NCBI GenBank assembly: GCA_002633025.1
Contig: NMRB01000161.1
Location: 417,739-481,738 of the forward strand
From: Notospermus geniculatus
Lineage: Eukaryota > Nemertea > Pilidiophora > Heteronemertea > Lineidae
Length of the DNA stretch: 64,000 nt
Direction: 5' to 3'
Positions 10,195 through 21,531 of the stretch are shown one piece after another. Within the stretch, counting starts at the first letter, position 1, and every line of letters starts with the position of its first letter. The position numbers and the translations under genes are program-made. The notes under the pieces were generated by a model. The model saw nothing but the letters and a program-made list of their open reading frames with translations. It did not search any database and was not told the DNA's origin.

Positions 10195-12228
10195 TTATTT
10201 GTATTTATACTTCTTGATGCAGTCATTTCCTAGGTCCACGACAATGACATGGTCGTCACGGGTGCATGCCAAACCGCTCGGCCGCTTCAATTTATCCTCA
10301 AAGCTGTCAATCACAAAAAGGAACTTCCCGTCAGGGCCGAACACCTGTATGATACTCCGACCCTTTTCTGTGCGAGTGGCGAGAACATAACCCTGTTGAT
10401 CCACGGTCACACCACCGTACTGACCTTTGACGTTTGTGTCGGCGACGATCTGTCGCAGGAACTTCCCCTCGCGGCTAAAAACTTGTAGACGGTTATCTGC
10501 AATGACGATTTCATCCCGTTCTCGAATGGCGATCGAGCTCATTAACTTGAACTGCCCTGGCTTGTCTCCTTTGGTCCCTATTTTATTGATCATTCGCCCA
10601 GCTGAATTGAAGACGAACAATTTTCCTGCACCGTTATCGGCGACAATAATATCACCTCGACTATTCACAGCCAAGTTGATCGGCTCCACAAACTCTCGCG
10701 ACGTGAATTTATTGACAAGTTCTCCCTCCGGTGACACTTCCGTCACATATTTTGTGCGCCAGTTGACGATCACAAGATGTCCGCCAGGTGTCATGGCTAT
10801 CCCCGTTCCGCTCTGGTTGTCAAGACCGGTATCATTCAAGTGAGATAAGAATGCGAAGTCTTTGTTCAAACATTTCACACGGCTGTTTCCAGTATCCAGA
10901 ACGAAGATTTTATCATTGCGAGCGACAACTAAATTGACCGGCTGGACAAAATTTGGATTGCCACAGCCACGGCTTCCGAACTTGGCGACTGGATTGTTGT
11001 GGTCAGAAACGTCAATCACGAATGGGCTGTCTTTGATTGGTCGATCAAAGACGCTGATGTTCAATTTGTGTTTCCCGCCAGTCACTGGAGTGTACGAGAT
11101 CTTGTACGTGCCGTCGTCGGGGTCCGTCAACGCTACTTGCAACGGTTCGTTCTTTTCATTGCGTAGCTCGGCGTGTATGGGGTCACCACCAGTGGTCCGA
11201 GGGTTCCCGTGATAATCGACAGTTGTGACCACTACGGATGATTTCAGGTGCGTTACGGCTTTCCGAATCTGGGCAGTGGACAAGGCCGGGTATGTCGTAC
11301 TGATGCGTATTCGACCGAAATTATTCAAAGAACTTACGATACCCTGTAATGCATTGTTGTGCTTATAGTCGAACTTCATGAACGAGTTCTCCCGTGGCTC
11401 AGACAGTAAACTCAGCGCATCTAACTTCTCATTCAAGTCAGTGATCTTTTTCGTGATGTTCCGCACTTCAACTTGATATTGCAGCCCCTCGCATTCGTTT
11501 TGGACCTTCGATTTTTCCGTCTCAATCAGATCTAGTTGTTCCTTCAGTACTTTTTTCTTCTCATCGCGAATCTTCTTCACCATTTGAAGAACATCGTGAC
11601 GTCGTTTATCAACCGCACTGATCAAATCCTGGAATGACCGATTCACTGAGTCCATCGTGCGGTCAACACTGTCCTCTAACTTGTTCATCTCTTCTCCGAC
11701 GATCTCGCACGCTGTGTTAAGGTTACGTATACACAGGTGTGCCTTGTATAGGAGTATCTCAGACATGCGTTTTATAGCAATCGAAAAGGGTATAACAGTG
11801 TGCCCGCTGGCCCCGCGCCCGTTGTGTGATCCACCTGTACATATATTACAGAACACAGTGTCGCATGATTCACAGAACAAAAGCTCCTGGCTGGTGTGAC
11901 TTGAACATTTTGGGATGACGTCCCGTCGCTGTGATGCCATTAGATCCAGGAGCTGGTTAACGATGAAACTCGGAGGGAGCGCTACAACTCCTCCGCGTGG
12001 TATCGTGATGGTTTCCCGACATATAGGACAACGAAACGTTCCTGTATCGCGATTCTGCGCTTCGGCGATACGTTCCAGGCAGTTTCTACAGACTGTGTGC
12101 GAACATGGCAGTAGTTTCGGATTGTGCTCCTGGCCGTCGTACATGCAGAGACATGTCCCGCATGTCAGAAAACTGTCATTGAAGTCCTCGTAGTTGATGG
12201 ACACAGTTTCCACCAGTGTCGAGGACAT
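10195..12228 (-). CDS. TRIM-NHL E3 ubiquitin ligase (TRIM2/TRIM3-type architecture)
   Basis: A 677-residue protein if translation starts at the ATG at 12228-12226. That start is chosen because a strong splice acceptor (tttcttcttgcag) ends at 12240, so the upstream open frame is intron. Domains in order: C3HC4 RING finger at residues 23-70 (C23, C26, C42, H44, C47, C50, C67, C70 all present); one B-box2 zinc finger at about 108-143 (C108, H111, C119, C122, C127, C130, H135, H143); a long coiled coil at about 160-275; a filamin/ABP280 repeat at about 312-408, with the motif DGTYKISYTP; and a C-terminal NHL-repeat beta-propeller from about 425 to the end. One B-box, filamin and NHL is the TRIM2/TRIM3 layout. 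Family members ubiquitinate targets in the cytoplasm, and their NHL propeller binds protein or RNA partners. The whole coding region shown is a single exon ending in TAA, with aataaa overlapping the stop. The orthology class within TRIM-NHL is uncertain, since marine invertebrates often have expanded sets. Confidence 0.93.
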   Translation of the reverse strand: MSSTLVETVSINYEDFNDSFLTCGTCLCMYDGQEHNPKLLPCSHTVCRNCLERIAEAQNRDTGTFRCPICRETITIPRGGVVALPPSFIVNQLLDLMASQRRDVIPKCSSHTSQELLFCESCDTVFCNICTGGSHNGRGASGHTVIPFSIAIKRMSEILLYKAHLCIRNLNTACEIVGEEMNKLEDSVDRTMDSVNRSFQDLISAVDKRRHDVLQMVKKIRDEKKKVLKEQLDLIETEKSKVQNECEGLQYQVEVRNITKKITDLNEKLDALSLLSEPRENSFMKFDYKHNNALQGIVSSLNNFGRIRISTTYPALSTAQIRKAVTHLKSSVVVTTVDYHGNPRTTGGDPIHAELRNEKNEPLQVALTDPDDGTYKISYTPVTGGKHKLNISVFDRPIKDSPFVIDVSDHNNPVAKFGSRGCGNPNFVQPVNLVVARNDKIFVLDTGNSRVKCLNKDFAFLSHLNDTGLDNQSGTGIAMTPGGHLVIVNWRTKYVTEVSPEGELVNKFTSREFVEPINLAVNSRGDIIVADNGAGKLFVFNSAGRMINKIGTKGDKPGQFKLMSSIAIRERDEIVIADNRLQVFSREGKFLRQIVADTNVKGQYGGVTVDQQGYVLATRTEKGRSIIQVFGPDGKFLFVIDSFEDKLKRPSGLACTRDDHVIVVDLGNDCIKKYKYK

Positions 12229-12240
12229 CCCGGGTTTATC
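12229..12240 (-). other. TRIM gene splice acceptor and short 5' UTR
   Basis: On the minus strand a pyrimidine tract followed by cag ends at 12240. The exon begins at 12239 with ataaacccggg and then the ATG. This implies at least one upstream non-coding exon above 12241 that I could not locate. Confidence 0.7.
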
Positions 12241-12365
12241 TGCAAGAAGAAAAGGTGAGATACAAATTAGAAATTGAGCAAATTCAGAAATCGACAGGTC
12301 GCAAATCAGAGAATTTGGAATCATATTGTGGTGAGAGCCGAGTGCCTAATACGGCATCATTTGCT

Positions 12366-12459
12366 CTACAGGGTGGGCCAGAGAAAGTGTCCCTCGGACA
12401 ATAGCATTTCTATTGTTTCCCTATTGTTCGAGGGACACTTTCTCTGGCCCACCCTGTAG
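12366..12459. mobile_element. 94-bp hairpin element in TRIM 5' intron
   Basis: Arms of 39 bases (12366-12404 and 12421-12459) with one mismatch and a 16-base loop. The ends are ctacagggtgggcc and ggcccaccctgtag. It lies about 130 bp upstream of the TRIM coding exon, inside the presumed intron. The ends resemble the short candidate at 8193-8272. Too small to code. Confidence 0.75.
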
Positions 12460-13099
12460 CCACGAGATTGGGCTATAGACGTACAGCAGGAGGAGTGCCT
12501 GCAGAGAGAGAGAGGATCTGATGTGAAAGATGAATTCAAACTTGTCCAAGGCAACACGTTTTTTTCTGAAATAGATGCTGGATAGGTTCACAAAATAACA
12601 AATTGGGAAACCTGAAATAAAGATGATGGGACTACTGTATAATGTCAGTTGAACATAAATTCGCAAAGAAATATATTCATTGGAGTTAAATTTTGTGCCT
12701 CAGAACTCACTTGAACAGCTTGATTGTGATACAACCTGAGAGAATTCCACGGGTATATCCTGACACTGACGATGGTTCCATTAGATCTACCTGACTGACC
12801 CATTCGCGCTTTCAGGTGAATACAACCGAAGCGCCGAACAAAAAAACAGGGACAAAAACAGACAAGAGGGAAGGTATGCATAGTTTACCGTCTGAGTAAT
12901 CAGGTAGGAATTTATCGGCAATGACATTTTGGTTTGTTTACCTGCTTGGAATAGATAACTTGATCGATTCGAGAATTTCATCAACATGTTTTTTCCAACT
13001 ATATACAGTTGTTAAGGCTGCTCAAACTGCTCCAGATTACATCTGTACGCATTGCAAAAATGAAAGTGTTTCAATTGATGTTTGAAACTGGCCCAAGTT
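12460..13099. other. Probable TRIM intron or upstream region
   Basis: No exon or repeat recognised. If the TRIM gene has a 5' non-coding exon, it should lie here or further right. Confidence 0.35.
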
Positions 13100-13430
13100 T
13101 CATAGTTCCTGATAGAAGCCATTAGCTTCTATCGGTTGTTCCAGAGTTTGGGTGTGACGGTAGAGAAGGGCTTAGCCCAGCAGCTTCTATAGGTTGTTAC
13201 CGAGTAGGGGTGTGCGGGTAGAGAACGCCTAGGTCAGGTTGCTTCTTTTGGCTGTTCCACAGTTGGGGTGCGTCGGTAGGCCTAGGCCCGGTATCTTCTA
13301 TAGGCTGTTCCAGAGTAGGGTGCATCGGTAGAGAAGGCCTAGGCCCGGTAGCTTCTACATGTATAGGCTGTTCCAGAGTTGGGGTGCACCGGTGTAGAAG
13401 GCCCTACCGCCTACAGTTTCTATCAGAAAT
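13100..13430 (+). repeat. Minisatellite, ~57-60-bp unit
   Basis: About five to six degenerate units containing gcttctataggttgttcc, then gttggggtgc, cggtagagaa and ggcctaggcc. Later units are closer to each other than to the first. Tandem non-coding DNA. Confidence 0.75.
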
Positions 13431-13940
13431 AAAGGAACCAAAAGCTGAAAAGAGGATGATGAACGCAGGCAGCAGGGAGCGATGCATATTGTGAGATGTC
13501 CCAATCAGCCTGGCTTTCTTAATATTCCACTGGTGGCTTGCCCATTTCATTTTTGACGGAGAGCATTATGTTGGGCCAAGCCAAGAATGTGTTAATCTGC
13601 AGAAACAGAGGCCACCTCTTCAGATAACAGTGAGAAGAGCTAATTTTTGACTATTCGATCAATATCATCCTGTGTAGCTCTGCTTTTATAATGCCAGACA
13701 GTTCAAGCATTCGTAGAATACAGATTATGACCTGAGACAGAGATGACAAGGGTTGATGATGACCGATCAATACGGTCCTGTACAACTCGGAGTGTGATGG
13801 CCCAATGGTTGCTTGAGTAGAAGACATGTGATGACTGATGGGAAGAGTTAATTTCAAATCATTTGAGTTGTGAGAGTGGTATAGCGGGAACATTTTGCAC
13901 CTGTCACTTGATGAGGTTCCAGGATTGTTTGTATGTGTAT

Positions 13941-14010
13941 TTTTGTATTTCATTTTTCCGTCAGGGCCGACGCAATAGCATTATTGGCCCTGGTAAGTAC
14001 GGAGGAGGCC
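13941..14010 (+). repeat. Dispersed repeat, copy 1 (ccgtcagggccga)
   Basis: About 70 bases with tttccgtcagggccga, then atagcattattggccctg and gtaagtacggaggaggcc, shared almost exactly with 18429-18504. The core cagggcc...ggccctg is itself an inverted repeat. The element type is not identified. Confidence 0.7.
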
Positions 14011-15160
14011 ATCACAAGCTGCTCATGTTCCTCACTTGGATGGGGTCTTTTACTTGCCCTTGCAAAGACACAAGGTACAAGGCACCACGGCTTACTGTCC
14101 CATGCGACGGACTAAAGAGCCGGGACTTAAATCCCATATGGCCCGGGCTGGATTGTTCCCATTCAGAGCTAGTCCATGTGATAGCTAGGAGACTCTGACA
14201 GTGTTGGTTTTCTCCTACATTGAATTACAGATCATGCAATGTTGTCTAAGCCTGGTGAAGTCAAAACATCAGTCCATACGTCACTGAGATTGTGGGTTCG
14301 ATTCCCAGTCCGACCCAGCGATAGAGAGAGCCTTGGCACTTTTCATTCGCGACATTTCCACTAACGGCATTTGAAAACCTTGTCAGTTAAAAAGGTCGAG
14401 CTATAACTCCAGTCAACAGCCAATTTAAGCCAGTTTCTAAATCTAAGGTGATATGACCAAAACGGACCATGACAGAGGGTCTGGGGGCACTAAAACCTAA
14501 CATTTTTTTAGGGGCACGGTGCCCTAGGGGGTTAAAAGGGCACAGCGGCGCCCCCTTTTAGTGGCACGGCACAGCACCTCTCTAAAATGGCCTAGATATA
14601 ACCCTGCTTGGCACGAGATAAGAACAAGTTAATAAGTTAAAACCCATAGTAGGTGGACCTGTTGAGTCAATTAACAAGGAGCTGACTCAATATTTTTCTT
14701 TCTTCCAGACGGCTGTAAATTGGCTGTAAGATGGCAACCGCCAGCAGCCTGTACAGACAAAATACCCGTTTTCGTATATCATTTTGTTTTCTTTTGTTCC
14801 AAGAATTTAATTGCCTGCCTTTATCACTTATTGGAATGCTGGAACAATGACACAGAGTTTCTGACTCCGGGATGAGATTGGTGCAGCTACATGAAGAGCA
14901 ATCAAAGAAATTAGACGAAGAAAAGCATCAATGCCTGGGCTAGAAAGTAAGTAGGTACAACCACGCTACCAGTTTTAATCAGCATCTTTTCATCTTAATG
15001 AATTGGGGTGGGTGCTAGCATGTTAGGCCTACTTTATGGATTCCATAGAAATGAGGTAGTTCAATGGACTGCCAGGACTCAACGCCAGGTTGCACAAGAT
15101 GGGCGTTTTCAATTTCGAAGACAGCTGAAAAGAACATCGGTAAGAGGCAAATGGCAGTCA
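14011..15160. other. Intergenic with tRNA-like B-box at ~14291
   Basis: No gene recognised. At 14291-14307 gtgggttcgattcccag matches a Pol III B-box consensus, and the region just upstream may be a decayed tRNA-derived SINE head, but no clear A-box was found. A palindromic block with gcccctagggggttaaaag and gggcac words lies near 14510-14570. Confidence 0.35.
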
Positions 15161-15337
15161 TGGGCGGATCCACGATTTCAGAAAAGAGGGGGCACACTGT
15201 GCTAGAAACATTGAAATCTGCGGTGAATTTTAATGATTTGCTCCAAATTTCAGAATTTCACGGTCAATTTTACAGATTTGTTGGCCAAAAGGGGGGGTGC
15301 ATCGGGTGCACCCGGATCCATGCCTGCAGGGCACACT
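15161..15337 (+). repeat. Dispersed repeat with GGATCC ends, copy 1
   Basis: Starts tgggcggatccacg and ends ccggatccatgcc. The interior carries gctagaaacattgaaatctg and atttgttggcca, also found at 59096-59217. Inverted GGATCC-type ends suggest a non-autonomous DNA element. Confidence 0.65.
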
Positions 15338-16185
15338 TTAAGACATGACTGTTTGTGCACTCTGAAGATGGCCTGAAAAGTAGTCCCCAGGATAGGAGGA
15401 CAAAAGGATGTTCTTGGTCATCAGATGAGACTGACCTTATTAAGGTCAACCACTAAGGCAATTTATGGATGGAGCCAGGCAGAGAGCCAAGTGGAATGGT
15501 CGCTCCACCACGCATGATGAGGTCATTAATAATCTTGATCAGACAGCCTGATGCACCAACCACCATGCAATGGAATAAATGGCTCTATACAGATCACAGC
15601 TCAGCCATGAAAAATATAGATTGGTTAACCTTTTGTGGGCCATTAAGCAATTCTAGGGTTCCAAGAACAATATTGCTGAAAAAAATTCGTTAGGGATGTT
15701 TGATGGTCATGTTATGATGCTGAATGCCACAGGTTCACGTGACGAGTGACATCATGATGCTAAACTTGCCTCTGGACAATATGCAGCACTCTATGTTATG
15801 ACTATGTCTCCTGGGACATGGCACTTAAGTGCCACTTAAGTGGTTAATCTTGCAAGAGGTTATCAACCTCACCGGCAAAACAACCTGTTGATTTCTGACA
15901 CCTTCCTTGTCGGCTTCTTCCTCGCTCAATCCAAAAGCTGTTTACCCACTCAAGTATCCTTTTACAATACAATATCCTCAGCAGGTAGGCACAGATCTAA
16001 AGCTGGTAGCAACATACAGTAATCACAGTGAAATCATCTCTTTGGGCCAAGCCTGGGAGCAAAACCTACGTGTGCTACCTCATCTCTGTGAATTTTATGT
16101 CCAAGATACAGCCCACAGACATAATTTCCAGACATAATCTCACAGACATGAGTAATCCCAGTGCGATCATCTCTGTGAGTGTGAG
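15338..16185. other. Intergenic; small palindrome at 15821-15844
   Basis: No gene recognised. ggcacttaagtgccacttaagtgg at 15821-15844 packs four overlapping CACTTAA/TTAAGTG words (the NK2-homeobox core). It is too short to call functional. Confidence 0.35.
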
Positions 16186-16390
16186 CTGAAACCCTATGTG
16201 TGCTAACTCATTTATATGTGCCCATTTTATGTGTGCTACCTCATTTATATGTGCTACTTCATTTATATGTGTTCATTTATGTGTGCTACCTCATTTACAT
16301 GGGCTCATTTATGTGTGCTACCTCATTTATGTGTGCTACCTCATTCATATGAGCTCATTTATGTGTGCTACCTCATTTATGTCCAAAGTA
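16186..16390 (+). repeat. Minisatellite, tatgtgtgctacctcattta unit
   Basis: About nine degenerate units of 18-25 bases, sometimes ordered in ~42-base pairs (atgtgtgctacctcattta alternating with tatgtg..ctcattt). The false open frames 16196-16456 and 16216-16422 are translations of this array. Confidence 0.8.
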
Positions 16391-18428
16391 CACTACATGT
16401 ATTTCCAATATCGCACACGTGAACAGCACGCCACCTTCAGTCAAGGCAACACATGAGAGCCAATATATGCAGACACAAGTCTTACATACAGCCTATTTTT
16501 AGTGGGAGGGACAACTTCATTCAACAGCTGACTTCAGCATCTGCATTCCGATACTTCACACCAAGATAGCAGACGGACACACCTAATCAAGGGTTTAGGG
16601 TTGCATGCAGTTTAGAGACCAATGTTCTCCGAGTTTAAATGGCAGCAGGCACAGTGACTTGGCAGAATCAGTGCCTGACAAAACTTACATCTGTTCATGG
16701 GTTTCATTCTGTCAAGCTGATCAACATGTGATGAAGCATCGTGGACTTGTGCGAGCGTAGTTGTAGGGCGGAGCAATGTCACTCACAACCCTTGGCAGTC
16801 AAGATGGTGATGAAGTGGACTGGTGATGATGGGTGGATGTTGTGGTGGTGGCATGACCCCTCGATCGATTAACTCAAGGGGTAGCTATAAGTGTTTGTTC
16901 CTGAGCTGAATGTTTGAAGAAGACCCCCTTGCAAATTTTCTTAAGTGGGATATACAGGAGACTATCTATTCAAGTTGAAAGCACTTGCGTCCAAACTGGG
17001 GGGGGGGGGGGGGGNGCAGGGCAACAGGAGCAAAACTGTTCTATTCTGAAGAACACGAGTCCGATGGAAAGATTCAGGATAGCCCATCATGGGCCATGAG
17101 AGATACTCACACACTGCTACAGATCCCACAAACCAAGACAAATCACACAATTTTAGAAGAATTTTCTCGTCGCAACAATCAGGGCGTGATCAATCAGTCT
17201 GACTTAATGACAATTCCGTCCCGTCTCCATAGCACTAGCAGTATATAGCACTCCACCACTGTGTATAATAGTAATAGATCCATATCCATCTCGTACACTA
17301 CACAGACGATCAAGGCACAGCCACTGAGCAATGGAGAATGCGGAACAATACAAGATAATGATACCTACATTCGAAGAGTTGGCATCGTCGACCCCGGGAA
17401 TCTGTGTCCCTTGAATCTGGATCACCCCCTTCGGCCATTTAGAGTCCGAGAGTAAAATAGCAGCATGAAAACAGACTTTTTAGGCGTCCCAACGCCGGGC
17501 CAGCGACCACAAGTGGAAAGTAGAGGTGACTCGTCTGAGTCTGGCTACATGTATGCAGCTATGGATACGAACTGCAAGTGGAATTGGTTGGTCGGTGGCA
17601 TTCTGCCCATTTCGTGTCGGCTGCACCTACTAAGTATTTCTCTGTTTTATTCCGTGCGCAGGCTGTTTTGTATCTGTGCAAATGCCAACCTACACAACTG
17701 CCATCACACTAGCGGAATTCAACAACAGGTGTCTTATGAAAATACATGGTAATTCCTGAATAATGGACAGGGAATTCGAGGTACTGAAAGAAATTAGCAA
17801 ATAAGAGAAATACTGGGGAAAGAAATGGGTTCTCGATGACCCTTTTCAGGAGGGGAAGTGTCAGAAAATTTAAACAACTGCAAGATGCCAGAAATTTTGT
17901 TGAAATTCTCACGAATTATGCAAATTTCATGATTTACCTCTATCTCCATGAAAGTTTCTTCATGCATCCTGCTTCATTGCTTCACCAAAATGAAGACATT
18001 ACCATAGTGGAAAGCTCATTAAACCGTTTTTAAGCCTTTAGTAGACCCTGGATTGAATCCTAAACGTTTTTATATCTTTTCATTTGCATTAACCTAGTTT
18101 AACGATTGAATATATTGGACACTGTGACTTGCGTCAGGTGAAATTTGGAAAAAGTCAACGATCCGAAACGTGGCTAAGAATTTAATTAGAATAGGATGAA
18201 ATTCCGCAAGTGATGGTAATTTAGCTTCTGAGGCAGCCCCAGATTGTTGCATTCCAAACTCTACTCACCTCACCTGGTGAGGTGATTTCAAGGCAAGGGA
18301 AAGGTGGAACATGTTGGCCTGTTTCTCTGTTTGATAGCGATTCAGCTGGCTTATCTTCATGTCAAGGTAATCAAGGAAGGGTGTTCCCACAGGGCATAAC
18401 TTAACATTTAGATAGGGGTGATCTGTGC
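16391..18428. other. Intergenic, no gene recognised; poly-G with N at 17015
   Basis: About 2 kb without a supported gene. A run of about 17 G ends in an unresolved base at 17015, probably a sequencing or assembly stop in a homopolymer. Open frames here (16914-17099, 17204-17425, 17465-17752) lack recognisable domains. Confidence 0.4.
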
Positions 18429-18504
18429 ATTTGTATTTGTATTTTGATTTTTCCGTCAGGGCCGAAGCCATAGCATTATTGGCCCTGGTAAGTACGGAGG
18501 AGGC
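18429..18504 (+). repeat. Dispersed repeat, copy 2 (ccgtcagggccga)
   Basis: Second copy of the ~70-base repeat at 13941-14010, with two or three differences. Confidence 0.7.
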
Positions 18505-18651
18505 CGGAGTACGGATCTGTGCATCATGAGAGAACCGATAGTACAGACGTGCATGGGCCTCTCAAGGATACCGGGTACTTCTTTATCAACTCTAGGCGAG
18601 GGATACACTCAATAATTCAGTGGAATCGGCCTCCGCTCGGAGCTGTCACCC

Positions 18652-18885
18652 TCAACCACTGAAACACACGGTGCCAAAGTCCGTGTCTGAACACTAGATG
18701 TCACTACCAGTTGTTGACGAACGCGCTCGATCAACCAGCCAATGAACGATCAGCCAATAAGAAAATGTTTCACGTTTTCGCCTAGTTGCGTGGAATATTG
18801 GTCGCTTATTGGTTGATGACAGTTTGTGCCATCTAGCGTTCAGAAACATGATATAGGCCCCATCTGTGCCAGTGGTTGAGACGTA
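18652..18885. mobile_element. Imperfect TIR element (ctcaaccactg ends)
   Basis: The left end ctcaaccactg and tctgaacactagatg pair with the right-end reverse complement (tctgaacgctagatgg, ctcaaccactg). The interior also has ccaatgaacg/cgatcagccaataag and inverted attggtcgcttattgg. An old, decayed hairpin-type element. Confidence 0.55.
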
Positions 18886-18920
18886 GTATCAAGCTCAAGG
18901 CCACTGAGGACGAGTGTAGG

Positions 18921-19251
18921 CAGGCCTCTCAATTACATGCTGATTACACCGTTTAAGGGTGTAATAATTTTGCGAGGTGCCCAAATTAAACCCTAAAAAT
19001 AGGTGCCCAAATTAGGTCAACAGGCATATCAGATATGCCTGTTGAGCCAACTCCTTACATTTCGGCCTTGTGGAACCCTTTAGCTTAGCAAAAGGACATA
19101 TATTTTGGAAGCCAAGATCATGTCTAATCTGTTTGGACAGGATTTTGGCTTACAAATGTTCATTGTGCGTGTCACCTTGACTAAAATGGGGTGCCCAAAT
19201 GACGCCAGAAAAATACAGGGTGTAGTGATCAGCATGTAATTGAGAGGCCTG
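18921..19251. mobile_element. 331-bp TIR element with ~5-bp direct repeat
   Basis: caggcctctcaattacatgc on the left and gcatgtaattgagaggcctg on the right are exact inverted ends, extending imperfectly inward. Both ends are flanked by gtagg, a probable 5-bp target duplication. Inside, 19018-19044 is a near-perfect palindrome (caacaggcatat...atatgcctgttg). No transposase frame. Confidence 0.75.
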
Positions 19252-19703
19252 GTAGGCGAGGGACTGCAAGTGGAAACAAGACACCCCCACTCCCGGGCCC
19301 CCACTCCCCATCCCGAGAAACCAATGCCAAGGGATTCACGAGGAACTGACCCAACAAATTCACAAAGTGAAAGGCCTCAATGTTGGCAAAGCTGGGCCTT
19401 GGTGTCTCTCATGATCACACCAGCAGGCCTTCACCACGCCCAAATTCCTAGTTTCTATTTGGATGTTTACCTCTGAGAAGACCCGTACATTAACCTGATT
19501 TCAGCACTCGGATGATTTTCCTAACTGGGTCAGAAAGGCAGTCCATTCATAACACCTGCCACAAGTTCAAAGGAATTTAGTTCACACTGTCATTAGCAGG
19601 TGGCAGCACCTCTCAACCAAACTTGACTGACATAATCGAACAAGTTTTCTTCAGATTTTATACTAAAAACCTCCATGCCTGCAAAAATGGGAAAATTCTC
19701 ACC
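19252..19703. other. Intergenic, nothing recognised
   Basis: No gene or repeat that I can support. Confidence 0.35.
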
Positions 19704-19926
19704 TTAAAGGGCCTATAGAGGCAGCTTTTTAGCGCATATTGATATGATTAATAACACAGAATTGGTGGCATGAGGACCTAACTTCGGCATCATTTTTGAA
19801 GTAAAATTTCATCAATGATAACATTTGATCCACAATTCGTGAGTTCTTGGTTACTAGCGCCACCTGTTGTGTAGTGGCAGTACTGTTAGTAGCCCAATAG
19901 CAAGCTGCCTCTAAGAGGCCCTTTAA
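19704..19926. mobile_element. TTAA-flanked TIR element, AGGGCC ends
   Basis: TTAA at 19704-19707 is followed by agggcctatagaggcagctt. The right end is aagctgcctctaagaggccct followed by TTAA at 19923-19926. The 4-bp TTAA flanks suit a piggyBac- or Kolobok-type non-autonomous element. About 215 bp inside, no coding capacity. Confidence 0.75.
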
Positions 19927-20037
19927 CTTAGAGAACTATGAAGTTTGACAATATTGGGGTAACAAAGCAGGAGGAAACCAGATGCTCAGAGAAAACATGT
20001 GTGTCAAAGAGATTCATCCTATATCACATGAAGAGTG

Positions 20038-20317
20038 CAGGGTTTCCGCCAGAGGGTAAAATGGGTAAAATTCCGTACCCTTAAATTTTTCCAGGGTACG
20101 GATCCGTACCCTCAAAAATGTTGGGTTCCATGACATGCCGGACGAAACCAAACAAGCGGCATGACCGGCGCGGGGATTTTATGCTTCAAAATACGCCTAC
20201 AATGGCACCAAACAACGTTTAAAACCTTTTTAAAAATTTTTTTTTAAAAATTTAAAAAAAAATTTTTTTCAAAAAAAAATCTTTTCAAAAATTTTTTTTT
20301 TCCTGGCGGAAACCATG
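20038..20317. mobile_element. hAT-like MITE, CAGGGTTTCCGCCAG ends
   Basis: Left end cagggtttccgccag and right end ctggcggaaaccatg are inverted, and both are flanked by gagtg (20033-20037 and 20318-20322). The interior is built from gggtacgg words and long A/T runs. CAGGG-type ends are common in hAT elements. Related sequences are at 49893-50025, 53361-53785 and 56080-56230. Confidence 0.7.
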
Positions 20318-20400
20318 GAGTGGGATCGAATTCACAACCGCAGCGGTGACAAGGGACGATGTTTCCACTGTTCCACTCTGACCGCCCAATGTGAATTCGG
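20318..20400 (-). repeat. Possible tRNA-derived SINE fragment
   Basis: On the minus strand gggcggtcagagtgg could be a decayed A-box, and ggttgtgaattcgatccc resembles a B-box, at roughly tRNA spacing. The match is weak, and the call rests only on these two boxes. Confidence 0.3.
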
Positions 20401-20543
20401 ATAGCCTGTTGCACATGACAGCTCATGAACTCGTCAAGCATTCTAGGTTTTTTTTCAGGATCAGAAGCTGGGATGGAATCAGAATCAGATAGGGATGGAA
20501 GAATAGGTTAGTTAGGTGCAAGTTTCTACAGGTTGCCATGCTT

Positions 20544-20903
20544 GTCATACTACGTCAGTTCTAAACAAACGCATTCTCAAAAGGCTGCGATTGGATAAAG
20601 CTACACTATATACGGATACACTGTTGAATAAAAGGCTTTCCGCCTGTGAAGCTACTGTTAGACTTGCGTGTAGCTCTGTTCACAACCTAAAGGATTATTA
20701 GAGGAAGGGGTTGTTTTTTGGGTGTCATACTACGTCAGTTCTAAACAAACACATTCTCAAAAGGCTGCGATTGGATAACGCTACACTGTATACACTGTTG
20801 AATAAAAGGTTTCTCGCCTGTGAAGCTATTGTTAGACTGGCGTGTAGCTCTGTTAATCACAACCTAAATGATTATTCGAGGAAGGGGTTGTTTTTTGGGT
20901 GCC
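20544..20903 (+). repeat. 180-bp tandem duplication
   Basis: gtcatactacgtcagttcta starts both copies (20544 and 20724). Copies differ by a few substitutions and short indels, and each ends in gaggaaggggttgttttttg. The open frames 20516-20701 and 20711-20983 share sequence only because of this duplication. Confidence 0.85.
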
Positions 20904-21531
20904 ACACGTCAATACTCACATCCGTCTGCCCGCAGCAATGTACATTTCAAAAGGGAGCATCATTAACTGGTGCGGAGTTGTGAAAATCTGACAAAATATG
21001 AGAAAGAAAGCTTCCGTATGAAAAGTGGGACAAAGGCAATGAAGTGATAGTAATCATGAGAGCATCAGTCATTGGGAATGAAATAGCAATTTATGATTAT
21101 GGCATCATTGGGTCATCAGCTGCTCTGTTCTAGATACGATACAAGTGTACGCGTATGATTGCTTAGTTGACGACCCGTAATTGGTCCATTTCCCGGTTTT
21201 ATTATGAAACTGATGAGAATAATACGGCACGCATTTATATAATAACTGACACTAGGACAGGTCAAATGAAATTTTCGGTACACCTTTTTGCATCACAGAA
21301 CCTCAGGACATTTTGGTGAATGATCTGGATGGTATGGATTCGTCAAACACCAAATGGGGATCCTAGCTACGACAGAGGGCAGCATACCGAAACCCCTGCC
21401 GAAACCCGGTCCTATATACAATGGACGCATTTTGTGTGGGAAATTGATCAGGACCGGAATGTCAGTTTCATTTCAATAGTTTTAACTGCTAGTGACACCT
21501 ATTGAGGCAGTGGGCTAGGGTCCCAATTGTA
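20904..21531. other. Intergenic, nothing recognised
   Basis: No supported gene or repeat. Confidence 0.35.

Noticed and set aside
10175-12193. Plus-strand open frames inside the TRIM exon
   Set aside because: Shadows of the minus-strand coding frame in GC-richer coding sequence.
14281-14310. Possible tRNA gene around gtgggttcgattcccag
   Set aside because: B-box only; no A-box at the right spacing and no foldable acceptor stem.
15821-15844. Palindromic CACTTAAGTG pair as NK2-homeobox binding site
   Set aside because: 24 bases with no other support; such short palindromes occur by chance.
16196-16456. Cys/His/Met-rich open frame resembling a membrane or metal-binding peptide
   Set aside because: A translation of the atgtgtgctacctcattta minisatellite.
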